The notes under the pieces are model-generated. The model worked only from the letters and a program-made list of their open reading frames with translations. It searched no databases and was not told where the DNA came from. Positions 49,702 through 63,017 of a stretch of DNA of 64,000 nt are shown here, piece by piece. Numbering within the stretch: the first letter of the stretch is position 1; every line of letters begins with the position of its first letter. The position numbers were made by a program, and so were the translations under genes. This DNA is from Membranipora membranacea (taxonomy: Eukaryota > Bryozoa > Gymnolaemata > Cheilostomatida > Membraniporidae), in NCBI GenBank assembly GCA_914767715.1, contig OU612066.1, forward strand, positions 27,004,283 to 27,068,282. Direction: 5' to 3'.

Positions 49702-51507
49702 ATTGAGATGAAAATTGCATTGGCTGAAGCAGATTTTCCATACACACATCCCAATATAAATCTTATTCCAAAAATCTCCTTAGAAAGTGGTGAAAATGCA
49801 TCAGCTTTGACTCAAAATTGCACAGCCGCAGAGATTTCAAATTACCCGCCCCACATTTTACTGGTTCTTATTGGTCGATTTTGAAATACGATTGACAGAT
49901 TTATATAGTGCCTAGAATTTTTTTCGAGTGCCCAGTTACGGTTGCTGTCATTAATTGGCAATTATAGGCTATTAAAATCCTACAATCAAGTTTACATGAG
50001 GTGGGATAAAATAGCTATATGGGCTTTATCCAAGGGCACTGTTGAATACAGTATTTTTCATTGATGTTGCAGACAAGCGGCCACAAATAAACACTATTCT
50101 TATCGATCATTTTGGGAGTTTGTGAGGGTTGTAATGACCAAAACTCTATTTATCTCATCTAAGAGATTAGTATGATAAAGTATAAAGGATTCGAGTAAAC
50201 ATGAGTATGATGATGTCATGTATTAGTTTATATTGTGAACAAGACAATATCTATACTTTTATTGTCAGCCACAATTCATTATTACTAATGTTTTTCATGA
50301 TGTGACATAAATAAACAATCACTTCATTTATAATTGGTGGTCCTGAAAAAGTTCATTGGGTTTAGGGCTAGTCGTTTTGGTTGTCGCACATTGTCATCCA
50401 TGTATACCGGACATATGGAGGATTAGGGCATGCATCACCAAACTTTTTTCTCGAGATTGGCTACTTTTTTTGGGAGTATACCAATAAGCCGCAGCAATCT
50501 TTATGCAACCTTTTTTTTGACCTGTCTTTTCCATGAATGTTACATGTAGTGGGGAATTCCCATCTGCTGCAATAGAACAACAACTAGAAATTTCCTGAAT
50601 TTCAGATGCGACCATAATGAATATATTGTACACCAAAATGTTGAACAATGCGAGAAAGTGCGTATCAACTTTTCTCTGTGGTGAGAGTGCAACTGGCCAA
50701 ACAAAGTGACCTTTTCGGCAAAACTCACAATCGACCGGAGGTTGGCTATGGCTATTATCCCACACTTTCACACCACAGTCGAAATGACTTCCCTTTGGAT
50801 GTTCACTTTACCACGGACATCCTCCGTCTTTTGAATTTATCTTCATCCGCCCATAGGCCTCTAATGTAACGCATACCATTAAAAATTTGTACCGCAAATT
50901 TTTCCGTAATAAGTTTTTTTCTAGAGGAAGGTAATGCAGCAGCATCTCTCTAATTCACTTTCATTTCTGCAAGATTATTTTTATTATCATTGTGTCAAAG
51001 ATTATTCCAATTATACCTCTACGATAGTTAGAATTAGTTTACACTATTTATTGTACAGGACCATAGTTCTAGCTGAGGCAGAAAGGCCCTGCCTCCCCTA
51101 GATAGCTAAATACAGTGGCCTAAAAACACTCATATTCAATAATCCATGTCAGAATCAGCTCCTGTGGGATTTCCAGTTGCTTATTACATGGCTTAAATTT
51201 CTCGGGGAGGAGGTTACTGGTGATGCATTGGACTCGCCTCGGACCTTTGCCTCCCCTACCATTTTTTCTAATCTACGGCCCTGTTATACAGTGGAATAGC
51301 AGGTCGCTTCCTTTCAACATCACATAAACATTGCAGCCGGCTGCAAAGCTGCAAGGGCACAGGTGTTGCTTGATTTCTTGCAAACACACTTGAGCGCTTG
51401 AGAAAACACTTGAAACATGCAAGCTCGATTTCTGCAAAACTCACATGCCACATGGGCTGGGCTAAAATAGGCGTGACATTACACTCATTATCCAATGGTG
51501 TTGCTTG
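49702..51507. other. Intergenic, no gene supported
   Basis: Frames of up to 125 residues occur on both strands near 50394-50870 but overlap each other and lack splice or domain support. No repeat was recognised. Confidence 0.45.
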
Positions 51508-53843
51508 TCAATAACAAATACTAATTATGATTAAACCCCGTGCACCACCTTTAAGATCATCTGAGTTCTCATCGACTTCAATGCTGATCTGAGGTGCGGT
51601 TGATTGCTTCACATGATACTCCAGCACTCTGCAGTTGTCATAGACAAATATCGGCATTGTGCCGGATTTATCCATGGTTGACTCTTGTCTAACAGTCCGC
51701 TGGCGGACACCTACAGATAACAGAGAGGAAAAAAGGTATTGAGTAGGGGACAAATGGCACAAATGTAGCCAAGGTCTCTTGACGTTATTGTATGTTATTG
51801 TATGTGCCAATAAAAAAGAGAGGATGACTCTAATATCTTCAGCCTTGGAAACCAAGGCTAGCACAAATGGTTGTGTAGGTTCATGGTACACACAGACATT
51901 TTTGGCTCACCTCCAAACAACATCAAGAATTAATTTGACAGTGCAATTTAAAACTGGTAATTTAAAGTATGAATAGCTAAAAAACATCTTTATAATCGAC
52001 GGCGTAAATGTATGTGTTTAAATATGTTTTCCTCTCCTGCTCAAAAGTCCTGTCGCCAGTTGAGCATGAGCCGTCTGTCATCAGAGGAGAGGGCTTTGTT
52101 AGTAGGTCTGGCTGGCCGTCTTGATTTACTTAGAGCCACGGACTTGAACTCCGGACGGGGATAAAATGAGTCTTTCGATGTAAAGTAAACAAAGCCAGAT
52201 ACAGTCATTCTCTTCAGGGTTTCCGCTACCACAGTGTTAAGTTGCTGGCAGTATTGGAGCATTGTTGGCATTGGGTACCGACTCCTCATCACCGAGAAGT
52301 GGTGCTCACAGGGAACACTGAGCAGTGCTGTTGTATCAACATTGTAGGATGAGTTGATAGATTTGACCAAAGTCAATAAATTAGTTGTGTTTTTCGCCAG
52401 ATCTTCGAACATCAACATGGTGATGTATGGGAGGGATCCCTGCTGTCCCGATGGCTTTAGCAAGCTGTTTCTGCCTATCTCCCTGACCTCCTGTAGCATC
52501 TCGCGAAAGGTAACACACATACTCTCGAGATGAGCAGAGACCTGCTCGGAACTGAGTATTTCTCTGTAGCCAATTTTGTCAATGTGAACCTTAAATACTT
52601 TGAAAAGCTCTCTGATGGTTTGATGGTTTGATGGTATCGATTCAAAGCCTGTAAGTCTGATATGATACGGAGACTAACAAATGCTTTGTCGGCAACAGAA
52701 AGAGTGATACCTTATCCTGTTCAGCTTGATTACTTTGTGACACTTGCCACATCTAATGTGCATCTCATTTACAGCTTCGGAGGCACCATAATGCTGTGTG
52801 ATCTCTGAAAGATATACACAAGCCTTCAACATTCCAATACGTCAAACTGCATCAATCAAGTACTCCTATATGTGCTTGTGTTTCTATTTGTACATAATTT
52901 CCAAACTTGGCATACTTATTATAGGTCTCAGTGGTGGATTTCCAATAAGGCTCCAAGGTCTCGAGACACCCCTTCAGCCGATGTTACAAAATGCCAAAAA
53001 TTAAGTTATGCTACAAATCATGGTTACCTTGGGTGTTTATTGAAGAGGACATCAATAGACAGTGATATAATGCAGAGTTTATCCCATGAATAGTCATTTA
53101 AACTTGGAAAACCCATCATTATGTATTGAAGATTGGCCCAAAATAGTGATTTTGAGACGCGGAGACACCCCTTCATAGAACATGAAAATCCCCCACTGGG
53201 TCTAAATTAAGATACATTTGCGCTCTCGTAGAGCTTGTACAATCGTTTGCCCTCTACGAATCTGTCATACAATTCTTTTGTCTTTCGGTTCTCAGCGACA
53301 AGAGTTGTTTTGTGATTTTTCCTGCATCTATAGCAGATAATAGGAGTAAATCGTCTTTAGAGTCGTCTCTCAGGCCTCTTTTTCTCTGCTTAATGACGCC
53401 CGAAGGCGCTTTATAAGCTAATTCGATTCCCTCGACTACAAATATCAAATTAACTCAAAATTCAAATCTGGACATCAGTCTAAGTTAAGTTCAATAGTAG
53501 TTAGTTAAGGCATTTCATAGCTCGATGTCAACGTATAACATGCGGCCTTCTCAACAGGTTTCCACATGTACTCATATATAGCTGAATCAACTCAGCCAGG
53601 GAGGGCCTCAATTACTAACAGAATAGACTAGTGGCCAGGTTGAGACTTAGGTCAGTCAGTACTGTGTCTAGTGTATTAGAGTGGTCATCAAAGTGCTTTC
53701 AATCCAGTTTGCTGGTAAACAAATGTAAGCAAAAGATAGATGGCCATAGCATAGATCAAGAAATAAAAACTTACATTTGATGTCAAATCCTTTTGAAGGA
53801 TCAGGATGAGCCCTGATCTTGGACTTAATGGCCTCAAAGGCCC
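51508..53843 (-). pseudogene. Decayed multi-exon gene of a transposon-like family
   Basis: Exon-like segments in gene order: 53775-53843 (AFEAIKSKIRAHPDPSKG), 53216-53435 (spliced in phase to the first), 52715-52806 (a Cys-x2-Cys piece, RCGKCHKVI), 52041-52655 (with a CEHHFSVMRSRYPMPT motif and a stop), and 51508-51710. The second exon reads openly to about LRTERQK, then needs a -1 slip to continue as ELYDRFVEGKRLYKLYE. Phases between the later segments do not agree. The block with EHHFSVMRSR...PMPT resembles the C-terminal part of a multi-copy family in invertebrate genomes related to DNA transposons. I cannot name it. The frameshift and mismatched phases favour a dead copy. Confidence 0.45.
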
Positions 53844-53885
53844 CTGAAACATCAATGCCAATGTGATAAGGAATGGATGTATCAC

Positions 53886-54205
53886 TATTGCACTATTGCT
53901 TTCTTGGCCTTCTTGCTGACACAGCTGTTCTATTTCCCTTTATTTTATGGTCCTATGTCAATGTGTGTGCTATACACAATGTAAGTGCACTTTTTGTCAC
54001 AGGCAGGTAATAATGGCAATCTATGTTATATCAACAAATTCATTCTTGTCGGTATTATTTCGTTGTGTTTGTTAGTTATGGTCTGTGTTGTAAAGGGGAA
54101 TTTTTCATTATGATGGGGGAATTCCCCTTTATGTATTCAAAAAGTCTGACTTGGTTTGAATAATTATAGCAATAAACATAGATAAGAGGGATAGACTGAA
54201 AACTG
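53886..54205. repeat. Dispersed repeat, copy B (unsplit)
   Basis: Continuous match to 42622-42900 joined to 45371-45418. It gives the empty-site reference for the TTAA insertion at 42901. Copy B has several small differences from A. Confidence 0.8.
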
Positions 54206-55480
54206 TGGGTGATATGATACAGGTTCTCAGTTAATTAAAAGTATTGGCTGATTTTGGTGATTATCTCCTCCTGACCAAACTTTGAACTTCACTCTAGGGA
54301 AGTGTATTTATCATGGGTGAACTAAACCCACATTATTATAATTATGTATTATACCAATATAGACCCAATGAGCCACAATAATATTTAAAAAAATATTATT
54401 TCTCAAAGAAATCTACAAAAAACAGCCTTTATTAACAAAGTAATGTATCGCACACCTACTTCCAATAGTCCGATTACCTCCAAATTTCTTTTGGTTATTC
54501 AGAATAGGGCTGTCCCTATATGCCGATTTTTGTATCGTTGTAAGTTACATGCAAGCGAAATGTAACATGTATATCTGTTTTTTGAAAGTATGCCTTATGT
54601 TTGCTTACGATTGCGCAATACACCAGAGACCTTAGCCTTTGATATACTCTCTTTGTCTAAACAAAGCCTCTTCTATAACAAGCTTTCAATTCAATCGATG
54701 TATGAGGCACAATAATCATATGTCCCAAATGCAACGAGTACAATTATAATCTGCTACTGGTAGCCTAATACCGTGATTACCAAAGATTATAAATTGTTAC
54801 TACTACATTTCACAAAATATTCTGATCATGAATTAAATGATTGAATTCAGTAATTTAGCAAGAAATCTCATCATTCAACATCAAATGTGGAAATAAGTCT
54901 TAGGCACAAATGGTCTTGATTGGTTTCCCATCTTATTTCAATGATTAATATCTCAACAAAATTTTTATTCATGTGTAGTTTAGTTGTAATTTCATGTATA
55001 TATATATGTTTTTTCACCTTTGCCAAACATCTGATCGTCCAGAAAGTGTTTGAGTTTTATACTATTCAATTGACTTGCTCCACGACCATTAGAGCCTCCT
55101 GAGTCAAGCTACCAGAAGTGCATGGCAAGCCAGTGCAACCATGATGTGAATGGCTATTATTATATTTATTATAATCTCACATGACACCAAAATATACTGA
55201 CTCTGTGGGTTCGGAAAGATCTTCTTTGTAATTTTGTGATGGCTTATTTAGTCAACACAAACGGGTATGAATCTTTCAATTTAGAAATTATGGTTAAAAT
55301 AGATTATATTTTATTAGCTTCGATTGTTTGATGCAGAAAGCGTGCTATCAAAAATGAGATAGATTTAAGAGTTGGTGACATACGTTAAGAGTGTCAGTCG
55401 CACAGCGCGCATGCGTTGGAGGTCATGGGTCTGGTTAGCCCCGAAGGCTTGTCAATTGGGATGTATGGGTTTCTCTTTGA

Positions 55481-55813
55481 TTACAGTATCACTATGGTTC
55501 CATGTGTCGATTTTGTAAGGATTTCGGGAGTAATCGCCCCATGGAAACAGCATTAAAGTCAAATTCCGATTGTGACGAATGACTTTTTGGACGCGAATAT
55601 CCATATCGTGTTTATTCGACTTATTTCCTAATTGGTGGCTGCACACAATGCCTTCAAAGGGATTACACGCGGGAGGCCGGGGTTCAAGTCCGGGCCGCGG
55701 CAGATTCTTTTCATGTTTTTTCCATCATGGGAATGGTTAGAATCCACTGGATTCTAACCATTCGAAATTGGAGTGAACCACAAAATCGAAGCATGGAACC
55801 ATAGTGATTATAG
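55481..55813. repeat. Inverted-repeat element with a tRNA-like piece and a short hairpin
   Basis: Ends TATCACTATGGTTCCATG and their inverse (55779-55813) enclose a perfect short stem, ATGGTTAGAATCC, around 55732-55760. They also enclose a B-box-like GGGGTTCAAGTCCGGG at about 55680. Confidence 0.6.
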
Positions 55814-56169
55814 CAAGAAGCTGATCTATGAATACTGAATTGCAATCTAACTATTATGATAAATGGAAGGTTACCAAAATATGTGCATATCTTGGTACTG
55901 AGCATAGGGATTCATAAGTTAAAATTGAGATAGGAGCTGGAAAGTGTTTAACACAGCGTAATTCATTATGCCAGCAATAGTCCGGTGGCAGCCCCCTCCT
56001 ATCTTATCACTTCCATTTTCAATTTTGTATGGATAAGGTTTGTCAGTTGTTTCTGGTACAATTTTTCATGCCAATCGCAATGGTAATATTGTACCTTACA
56101 CCAAGTTGCACCATCGGCTGCTAATTGTCAAAAACACTGCCGGTAAAATTGAAAGTGATCAAAGAATTA

Positions 56170-56863
56170 TGATATGGTTTCAAAACATCCTAAATCAGAA
56201 AGAGCATGTAAAAATTAGTGGATCTACAATTTTACATGGGTTCGCTATCATAAAAAGCCGCGATGTTGCCAACAACGGTTTCATTACCCCTTTTATCACC
56301 TGTGTATAACTATCATTAAAGTGAAACTACTTTTTCAATTATTCTGCTGCCTAAAAAACAGGCTTTGAATGTTCGTATTGGTCTGATTTTTTTATGGTGA
56401 CTGTGTATTGACCCTCCCATCGCATAAGACCAGTTTTTAATGCTCTGAGTGTGTCGTTTTTCAAATAGTGCATATTCTTTGGTTTCTTTTATAATATCAT
56501 AAAAATCGTCTGTATAAGGTTATATAGCATGTAAAGCAAAAGCAAAACTCCTTCAAGTATCATCAAAATGGTGCGTAGTGCTGAAAAAATTTTTGGTTAT
56601 TGATTGAGTCAATACAAAACCACAATAAAAAATCAGATCGATATGGACAGTAGAAATCAGTTTTTGAGGCGCCTGCAAAATTAAAAAAGTAGTGTTGTTT
56701 CAATGATAGTTATATACAGGTGATATAAGGGGGTATTGCAACCGTTGTTGGCCACATCTCAGCTATTTATGATAGCAGACCCATGTAAACTTGTATATCC
56801 ACTAATTATGACATGCTCTTTTAGGTTTTGGATGTTTTAAAACCATATCATCATTTTATCATA
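56170..56863. repeat. Fold-back element with arms of about 170 bp
   Basis: The arm 56170-56337 recurs inverted at about 56689-56863 (sharing TATAACTATCATT and ACATCCTAAA-type blocks). The spacer of about 350 bp has no coding. Confidence 0.7.
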
Positions 56864-57309
56864 TCATATCATATCACATCATCATCACGTTCCCTTTTTT
56901 GCGGGTTATCACTTTTTATAAGGTTGGTCATTCACTCAATATTTGAGATATCATGCATGATATTATACCAAAAATTGACCAAGGTATGTATAAATCTGAT
57001 TGCAGAGTTTGAGTAGCCCAACTTATGAGGTGAGCACAGGACAGACCTTTGAAATCTCAAAAAAACAGCAATTTTGGCCATTTTCGGCAGCGTTTTTGGC
57101 AATTTGCTGCCTATTGTGCAACTTTATGTAAGGTACATCATCACCTTTGCGACCGCCTCAAAAAACTACCCTAGATTCCACTCTTAGAATGATTTCGTAA
57201 ATGAAGTTGCATTTCTAGCCACATTTTTGGTAGGCCGCCACTGGACTACAATATGAATTGTAAGCAGAGGCTGTACACACAGCATTCTTCTCATAGAGTG
57301 TTATCATGT

Positions 57310-59958
57310 GTTGCTATCATAGAGTTATTATATACTCTAGAGCGGACAATGCAGTGCTAAAAACGTCCTACTTAATTATTGCGAAATCCATGACACAACG
57401 CAATCTGGTTGTGCATGGCTAGTGACTGTATCATATAACTTATCATTGAGAATACACATAATGGGCATGGGAATTTAGATTTTTAGAGCGCTTATAGCCA
57501 TGTTTTTGGAAAAATTTTCATGTGAGACCATGTGGATCACTTGCAGGTATCTTCACTTTCAATTCCATGACGCAACGAAATCTGGATGTGCGTGGGTAGT
57601 GCATGAATCATTGACTTTGTCATTGAAAATATTAGAATTGTACATACAAATTTAGTTTATGGAGCATTTGTAGCCATTTTTTCAGAGAATTTCACATGCA
57701 ACACCATTAACATCCCCTAGGGTATTTTCTCAACCAGTCAGTATAAAAATTTTTTCCTATGCCCCCATTTAAATAAGCCAGATATCAACCGCAAACCCGT
57801 GAGCTTAAATCCCAATGACAGGGCTAGCTGGTTCCTGCCAATTGCCAAGCATTTAACTGTGTCCTGTCTCTCAAACTTATATGTTGCACACTCAGTCGGT
57901 TTACTTTATCTGTTCAATTCCAGCTATTTGTGATAACATGGAATACAAGTAGCCTATGGAAAAGTGATTGGAGGTGAAAAGGTTTGCTGCTTGCCTTTTT
58001 CGTTTTTAGAGCAGTTTTAGCAATGTTTTTGTAAAACTTTTCATATCACACTATAAGATGACTTGCAAGTGATTTCTTTAGCAGTCAGGGGACAAAAAGA
58101 TTTGTGTTATCCCCATTAAACACCAAAATCTCAACGGCAAACATATCATCGCGATAAAATCACAATTACCTGGCTAGCCGGATTTTGCCACTGCCACTTG
58201 CCTGCCAGTTTAACTGTGGCCTGTCTCTCTAACTAAAATGTTACACACTCACTGAGTTCATTTTATCTGTCCAGTATTATGACTTCCAATTATACAACGC
58301 GGACAAGAATTTTCAGGTTTTGGTTTGGCTATATCATTTAAAGCTCTTAATTCCCTCTCCGGGGTGGCCACTCGTTTTTGGATTGCCGAAACTATTCAAG
58401 CCAACACAGCAGGTTAAATAAATCAATGCATAAACCTTTCTGCTGAGTCGCTGAATATCAAGAAACATCGAATGGTCAACTCAAGAATCATACTTGTCCA
58501 GCTTGACTCTAGATTTTCTTAAATTCCCTCACTCAGTCTTTAAAATTGTATGAAAATGGCAGTCAGTAATCAGTTGCAACACATTATGGATAACACCATA
58601 ATATTTCGTCTTTGCAACTTCAATCTTTAGTTGAGAAGAGTACGGAGGGCGTAATTATAGACTTTGTTAATATTTCATCTATAGGTACTAATAGTATACA
58701 AATGTGAATTAAAATGTTTTAACCAATGTTATATATATCATCGGCCAAATATTTCTATTTGCACTCACCTTTGCATTCTACCAACTTCCAGAAAATTCTA
58801 CCCACAAGACTGATATTAACATGACTATATTAGTACCGAGAAAGCCGATATAATTTCATCTTTCACCGATGTGACATTTTTAAGTTTACAGATATTTCTC
58901 ATTTCTCACCATACTCAAAATAAGAGATCATTTGGTACAGGGGGGGGGGGGGGGGTGTGATGCAATTGTCTCTGATGGTTGTTTATTTGTAAATGAAAAC
59001 ATCAGCATCATATACAATTTTTTTTTTACCTTTTATGATAGTTCAGCAATGTTTGAAATATTTGAAGTTGAAGTATATAGGTGTGTTTGCATAGCGGATG
59101 ATACACGTTTTATATAAGCTTTTGAGCAACAGAGAAGTAGAAACATCCTTGCTAATTGGTAACTCCTTTGAAACGACCGGAGTTAGAATTTCTAAGACCT
59201 TTGAATCTCCGTCAGAAATGGATTGATGCTATGAAAATAAAAGTCTTGCAGTCAGAAAGTGAGCTGATGAGCACTGGGCGCTTGTAGCATCATCACATTT
59301 AACTTGCAGTGATTTTAGCACCAATCTACTTTGACATACCAAGCAAAAAACTTAATGTAATACACCAAATAAAGCAATGTGATATCTGAAGAGCAAATCT
59401 GAATCTCGAAATTATGTACACTGTGACTGCAAATGAGGCAAGTGGCAAACTTTTACACCTCCGATCACTTTTACACAGTCTGCTTGTAGTTCATTTAATC
59501 AAAAATAAAATAAGCCCCTTGAGTGTGTAACACATAATGTAAGTAAGAGAGACATGACGCAGCTAATATGGATGGCTAGTGGCGGTGAAAAACATCGAGC
59601 TAGCCTTTCAGTTTCTATTTCATCACAATGATGTGTTTGCGGTTGAGATTTTGGCTTATTTTAATGGGAAAACATAGAAAAATTTCCACTGGCTGCGAGT
59701 GAAAATACCTGCAAGTGATCAACAGAGTGTCACATGAAATTTTTTATCAAAAAAATGGCCATAAGCGCTCTTAAAATTTAAATTTCCATGCCCGATACCT
59801 ATATTCTCAATGATAAGTTATATGATACAGGCACTAGCCATGCACAACCAGATTGCGTAGCGTCATGGATTGCGCAATAATTAAGTAGGACAAAAACTGA
59901 TGCCATTTTGGTACATATCGTCCACTCTAGAGTATATAATAACTCTATGGTTGCTATC
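57310..59958. mobile_element. Large fold-back element of about 2.6 kb with internal repeats in the arm
   Basis: The outer ends (TGCTATCATAGAGTTATTAT and inverse) are followed by long, diverged arms: about 57310-57560 and 59690-59958. The left arm is extended by further diverged units at about 57480, 57650 and 58010, sharing TAGCCATGTTTTT, AACCGCAAAC, GGCTAGC and CTGTCTCTC blocks. A run of 16 G lies at 58940-58955. No gene was found. Confidence 0.6.
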
Positions 59959-60191
59959 CATAATAAAATATGTAATTGTGTGGCTAATTAAAATTGTTTT
60001 TAAAAACAGGAGCGGGACAAAGAGAGAGGGTAACTCCCAGTAACAATGAGTTATCATAGCCTGAATAAGAGCTCTTATGCAATCGGTAACAGGTTTAGTG
60101 GGCGTGTCTTTTCTTGGCTGCAATAACAAAGTCACTCAGTTCTCTGAAAGTTGACAATAGCAAAGCATCTCAATGTAGGTAGTAGTTATAG

Positions 60192-60292
60192 TCATGGGCC
60201 CCTGGGACTTACATGTCTTTACTTTGCCAATGTCCAGTATCAACCACTGGACATTGGCAAAGTAAAGACATTAGGACCCAGGGGCCCATGGT
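60192..60292. repeat. 100-bp near-perfect hairpin
   Basis: Arms of about 46 bp (CATGGGCCCCTGGGA to ATTGGCAAAGTAAAGACA inverse) with a 7-base loop. The first 34 bases of the left arm also occur at 26217-26250, where the other arm is missing. Confidence 0.8.
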
Positions 60293-61274
60293 CATAGTTC
60301 ACTCAGTGAGATCACAACCAACATAAGCTGTCAACAATGAAGGGAGTTCATTGCTGTCAATATTTATTTATTAAGCCTGAGCAGGATAAGCCAAGAAGAT
60401 GAGGAGCTGGGAGTTCTATGGAATATGCAAACCAAATATGAGTATGCTACCATATATATGGCTATCTATATGTGCTTGAAAGTAATGATCTGATGATGAT
60501 TGTAATGAACTCCCTCTTTCATTGTTCATTAATGTAAGTACATGGGAGGTGCAAATCACCAATCCTCATGTGGACATGAAAAAATCCATTATGTGATGTG
60601 AGTAGTCAGTAATAATTGTAACTACAGTAAATGCACAGGACTTAGTCACATACATGTGACCAACCTTGGTGTCTGTTTGTATTGGTCAAATCAAGGAGTT
60701 ACCTGTTACTCCTTAGTCATATGTATGTGACTACACACATAGATTACATGATGATGATGATGGTGATCGGAGTGAGTCACTGGAGCGATAATAATATTCA
60801 ATATTGAGATTGACAATGATATTTATCCATCGGACTCTTGCAGAGGGTCACCTCCTTTGGAGCATAGCTATATGTATTCTTATTTTGGTGGTGATGTGTA
60901 ACTGCCGCTTCTATGTCTCATTTTTCTTTCTTTGTAACCAAACGGCACCTTTTTCTCATCTAACCTACAAATCTACCAACATTGAGATATTGAAAACCTA
61001 CATTACCAGACATCATCACTCTAATCTGCTTATCATCTGCCTCATGCTTTCCCCGAAAGGGGCGTCAGAGTATCCTAAAGTTAGTTAGAATGCTCTGAAG
61101 CCATCAGCATGTGCCCCAACCATTAGCTACTCTGGCTGGCTGACCAACATGAACTTGATCAGCTTACATCATGATCTCGATTCTCAGCAGCTAATTGCCA
61201 GATCGGAACCAAACTTTGCGTGAAACACTAGCAAAAAAAATTTGATAGACAGTTTTGTTATGTGAATCTTTCAG

Positions 61275-62076
61275 GTGGAACTTGGGATTTGTAAAGATGG
61301 TAATGGTAATGACTGCCCTGGTTTCAAGTCGACAGATGACATCCCTCAATACTATCATCGCCTCCATGAGGCCGCTGCTCTCTCATCAGCAGCAGACAGT
61401 GGTAACAGGTTGTTTTACTTATTTAGTTTTCAATTTATTGATATGATACAAATTTGCATAGCATGTATAGGTGTAGGCTTGATGTCATCATGGATTGGAT
61501 TAATTTGACAATCCGTACTGTCATCTTGCAGATCATTTACTATATAACACCTCTGCAAACATTTATCTGTAAAGTGACCATTTTTTCTGTCTCTGCTATA
61601 GTTCAAACTCTCACACCCTCTCATCCTCGCTGTCGCATTGGTTAACTTAATTATTTGTATACAGGCATAGCTGTTAAATCCATATTCTCGACAGGGTGGT
61701 GTAGTGGTTAGAATTTGAGAGTTGCAGGTTCGAATCCCAGTCACTACTCACGCTGCTAAAGGAGGTGAGCTCTCCGGACGATAGCCTAGCTTGCCCACCC
61801 TAACTTTGTACAAGTGTGCACTGATTAAATGAGTTGTATCATTGATCTTATGAACAAATATTCTCATTGGCCCCGAAGGGGCAATGAATTGCAAATAAAG
61901 TGATATTATATATTTGACAGCTCTGATTTTCACACACGTGTGTCTCACAGCTGAAGACTAGATTAGATTTTATTTACAACAAGCGAAATGATTATAAAAA
62001 TTTGAAAACTGTTGAAGAGGCTGAATATGATGCAGATTTATTACATGAAAAGCGACACCCCACTCTCCCAACATGA
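61275..62076 (+). other. Two uncertain exon-like segments of an unidentified gene
   Basis: 61275-61409 follows a good acceptor and reads CKDGNGNDCPGFKSTDDIP in frame. 61951-62076 follows an acceptor and reads LDFIYNKRNDYKNLKTVEEA up to a stop. Their phases do not fit each other or the exon at 62409, so they may belong to alternative transcripts or to no gene. Confidence 0.3.
61694..61745 (+). repeat. tRNA-derived SINE head
   Basis: GGTGGTGTAGTGGTTAGAA followed by GCAGGTTCGAATCCCAG gives both tRNA promoter boxes only about 25 bp apart, so the tRNA middle is missing. SINE-like. Confidence 0.6.
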
Positions 62077-62408
62077 CAATCTCGATAAGAGCTTTAGTCT
62101 GCTTATACTCTGTATGAGACATTTAAGAACATCTCACCCACCAGAATCAGACTATGTACAGTCCAACAGACATTGTCAAGGCCCCAATAAGAGGCACATG
62201 GTTTCTGAATCCTTCTGCTTAGTTCATTGTTTAGTTATTTGTTCTTATCTCAATTATCTTTCGTTGAAAAAATCCTTCCGCATATGTCAACAGTCTAATC
62301 AATCAACATTCCCTTTTCCTGTGCTTTTTGATCATCGTATTTCTTGAATACCTCCCTACGCTCATTTAGCTGAGTATAATCTGATATAAATTAGTTTTCT
62401 TTCAACAG

Positions 62409-63017
62409 AAACCTGCTAAATTAGCTGAAACTACAGCAAGGAGAAACCCTTCCATCCATGCAAGCTCTTACCCTGCTGCCTCTTGTCTAGCAGCACCAGG
62501 AAACACCAAACAGGAACAGAAAGCAACCAGAGACTTAATCAGCAGAAGAAAGAGAACTCCTAACAAATTTCCACAGCAGCAATCAAAGTTTGCAGAGGGT
62601 AAGGATACTGAGCTGATAATATTATATGGGAGACTAATTTGTAGGCTCAAACTTTGCTTGGGTCACTGGAATTGAAATACCATTTTCATTACCCTAACCA
62701 AACCAGTGTTGGGTTAGGTCAGGGTTTCAATGATGGAATGACATTTCCAGCAACCTAAGCAAACTATGCGTTGAGCACTCAAACTAGTGTGAACTGTATA
62801 CGTGTACTGTATACTCTCTGAAGCCTTATCATAATTCTTACTTTGCGATGTTTTATTATCAGGGTACAATATGGTGTGTAGTGGTGAAATAGTTCAACAG
62901 TGTTTATTCAAGGTTTCCAGAAGTATGATATACACTTATTTGAAGCATATTATACTGTTCTTTGAACCTGGAGCAAACAGGCCCACAAAAACAGCTGGAG
63001 AACAAGCTTATCAAAAG
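62409..63017 (+). CDS. Unidentified gene, two phase-matched exons (partial)
   Basis: Exon 62409-62598 (63 codons plus one base) splices in phase to exon 62863-63017. The first is basic and Gln/Ala-rich (RRKRTPNKFPQQQSKFAEG). The second is more structured, with GEIVQQCLFKVSRSMIYTYL and FFEPGANRP. Borders are GT-AG with good acceptors. The product is not recognised. A further short open segment at 63655-63681 after an acceptor could be a later exon, but it does not share phase. The gene probably continues beyond the window. Confidence 0.5.

Larger units (their letters stand above)
54206..61274. other. Gene-poor region with large fold-back elements
   Basis: Holds the inverted-repeat elements at 55481-55813, 56170-56863 and 57310-59958 and the hairpin at 60192-60292. 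No exon could be supported between them. Confidence 0.5.

Noticed and set aside
50394-50870. Overlapping frames on both strands of up to 125 residues
   Set aside because: They compete with one another, have no domain, and no splice sites extend them.
55650-55703. Possible tRNA 3' half (GGTTCAAGTCC)
   Set aside because: No matching 5' half with a proper A box at the right distance.
61951-62076. Resemblance of IYNKRNDYKNL to the MAT1 subunit of TFIIH
   Set aside because: Only a few residues agree, and the RING and the conserved stretch after it are missing.
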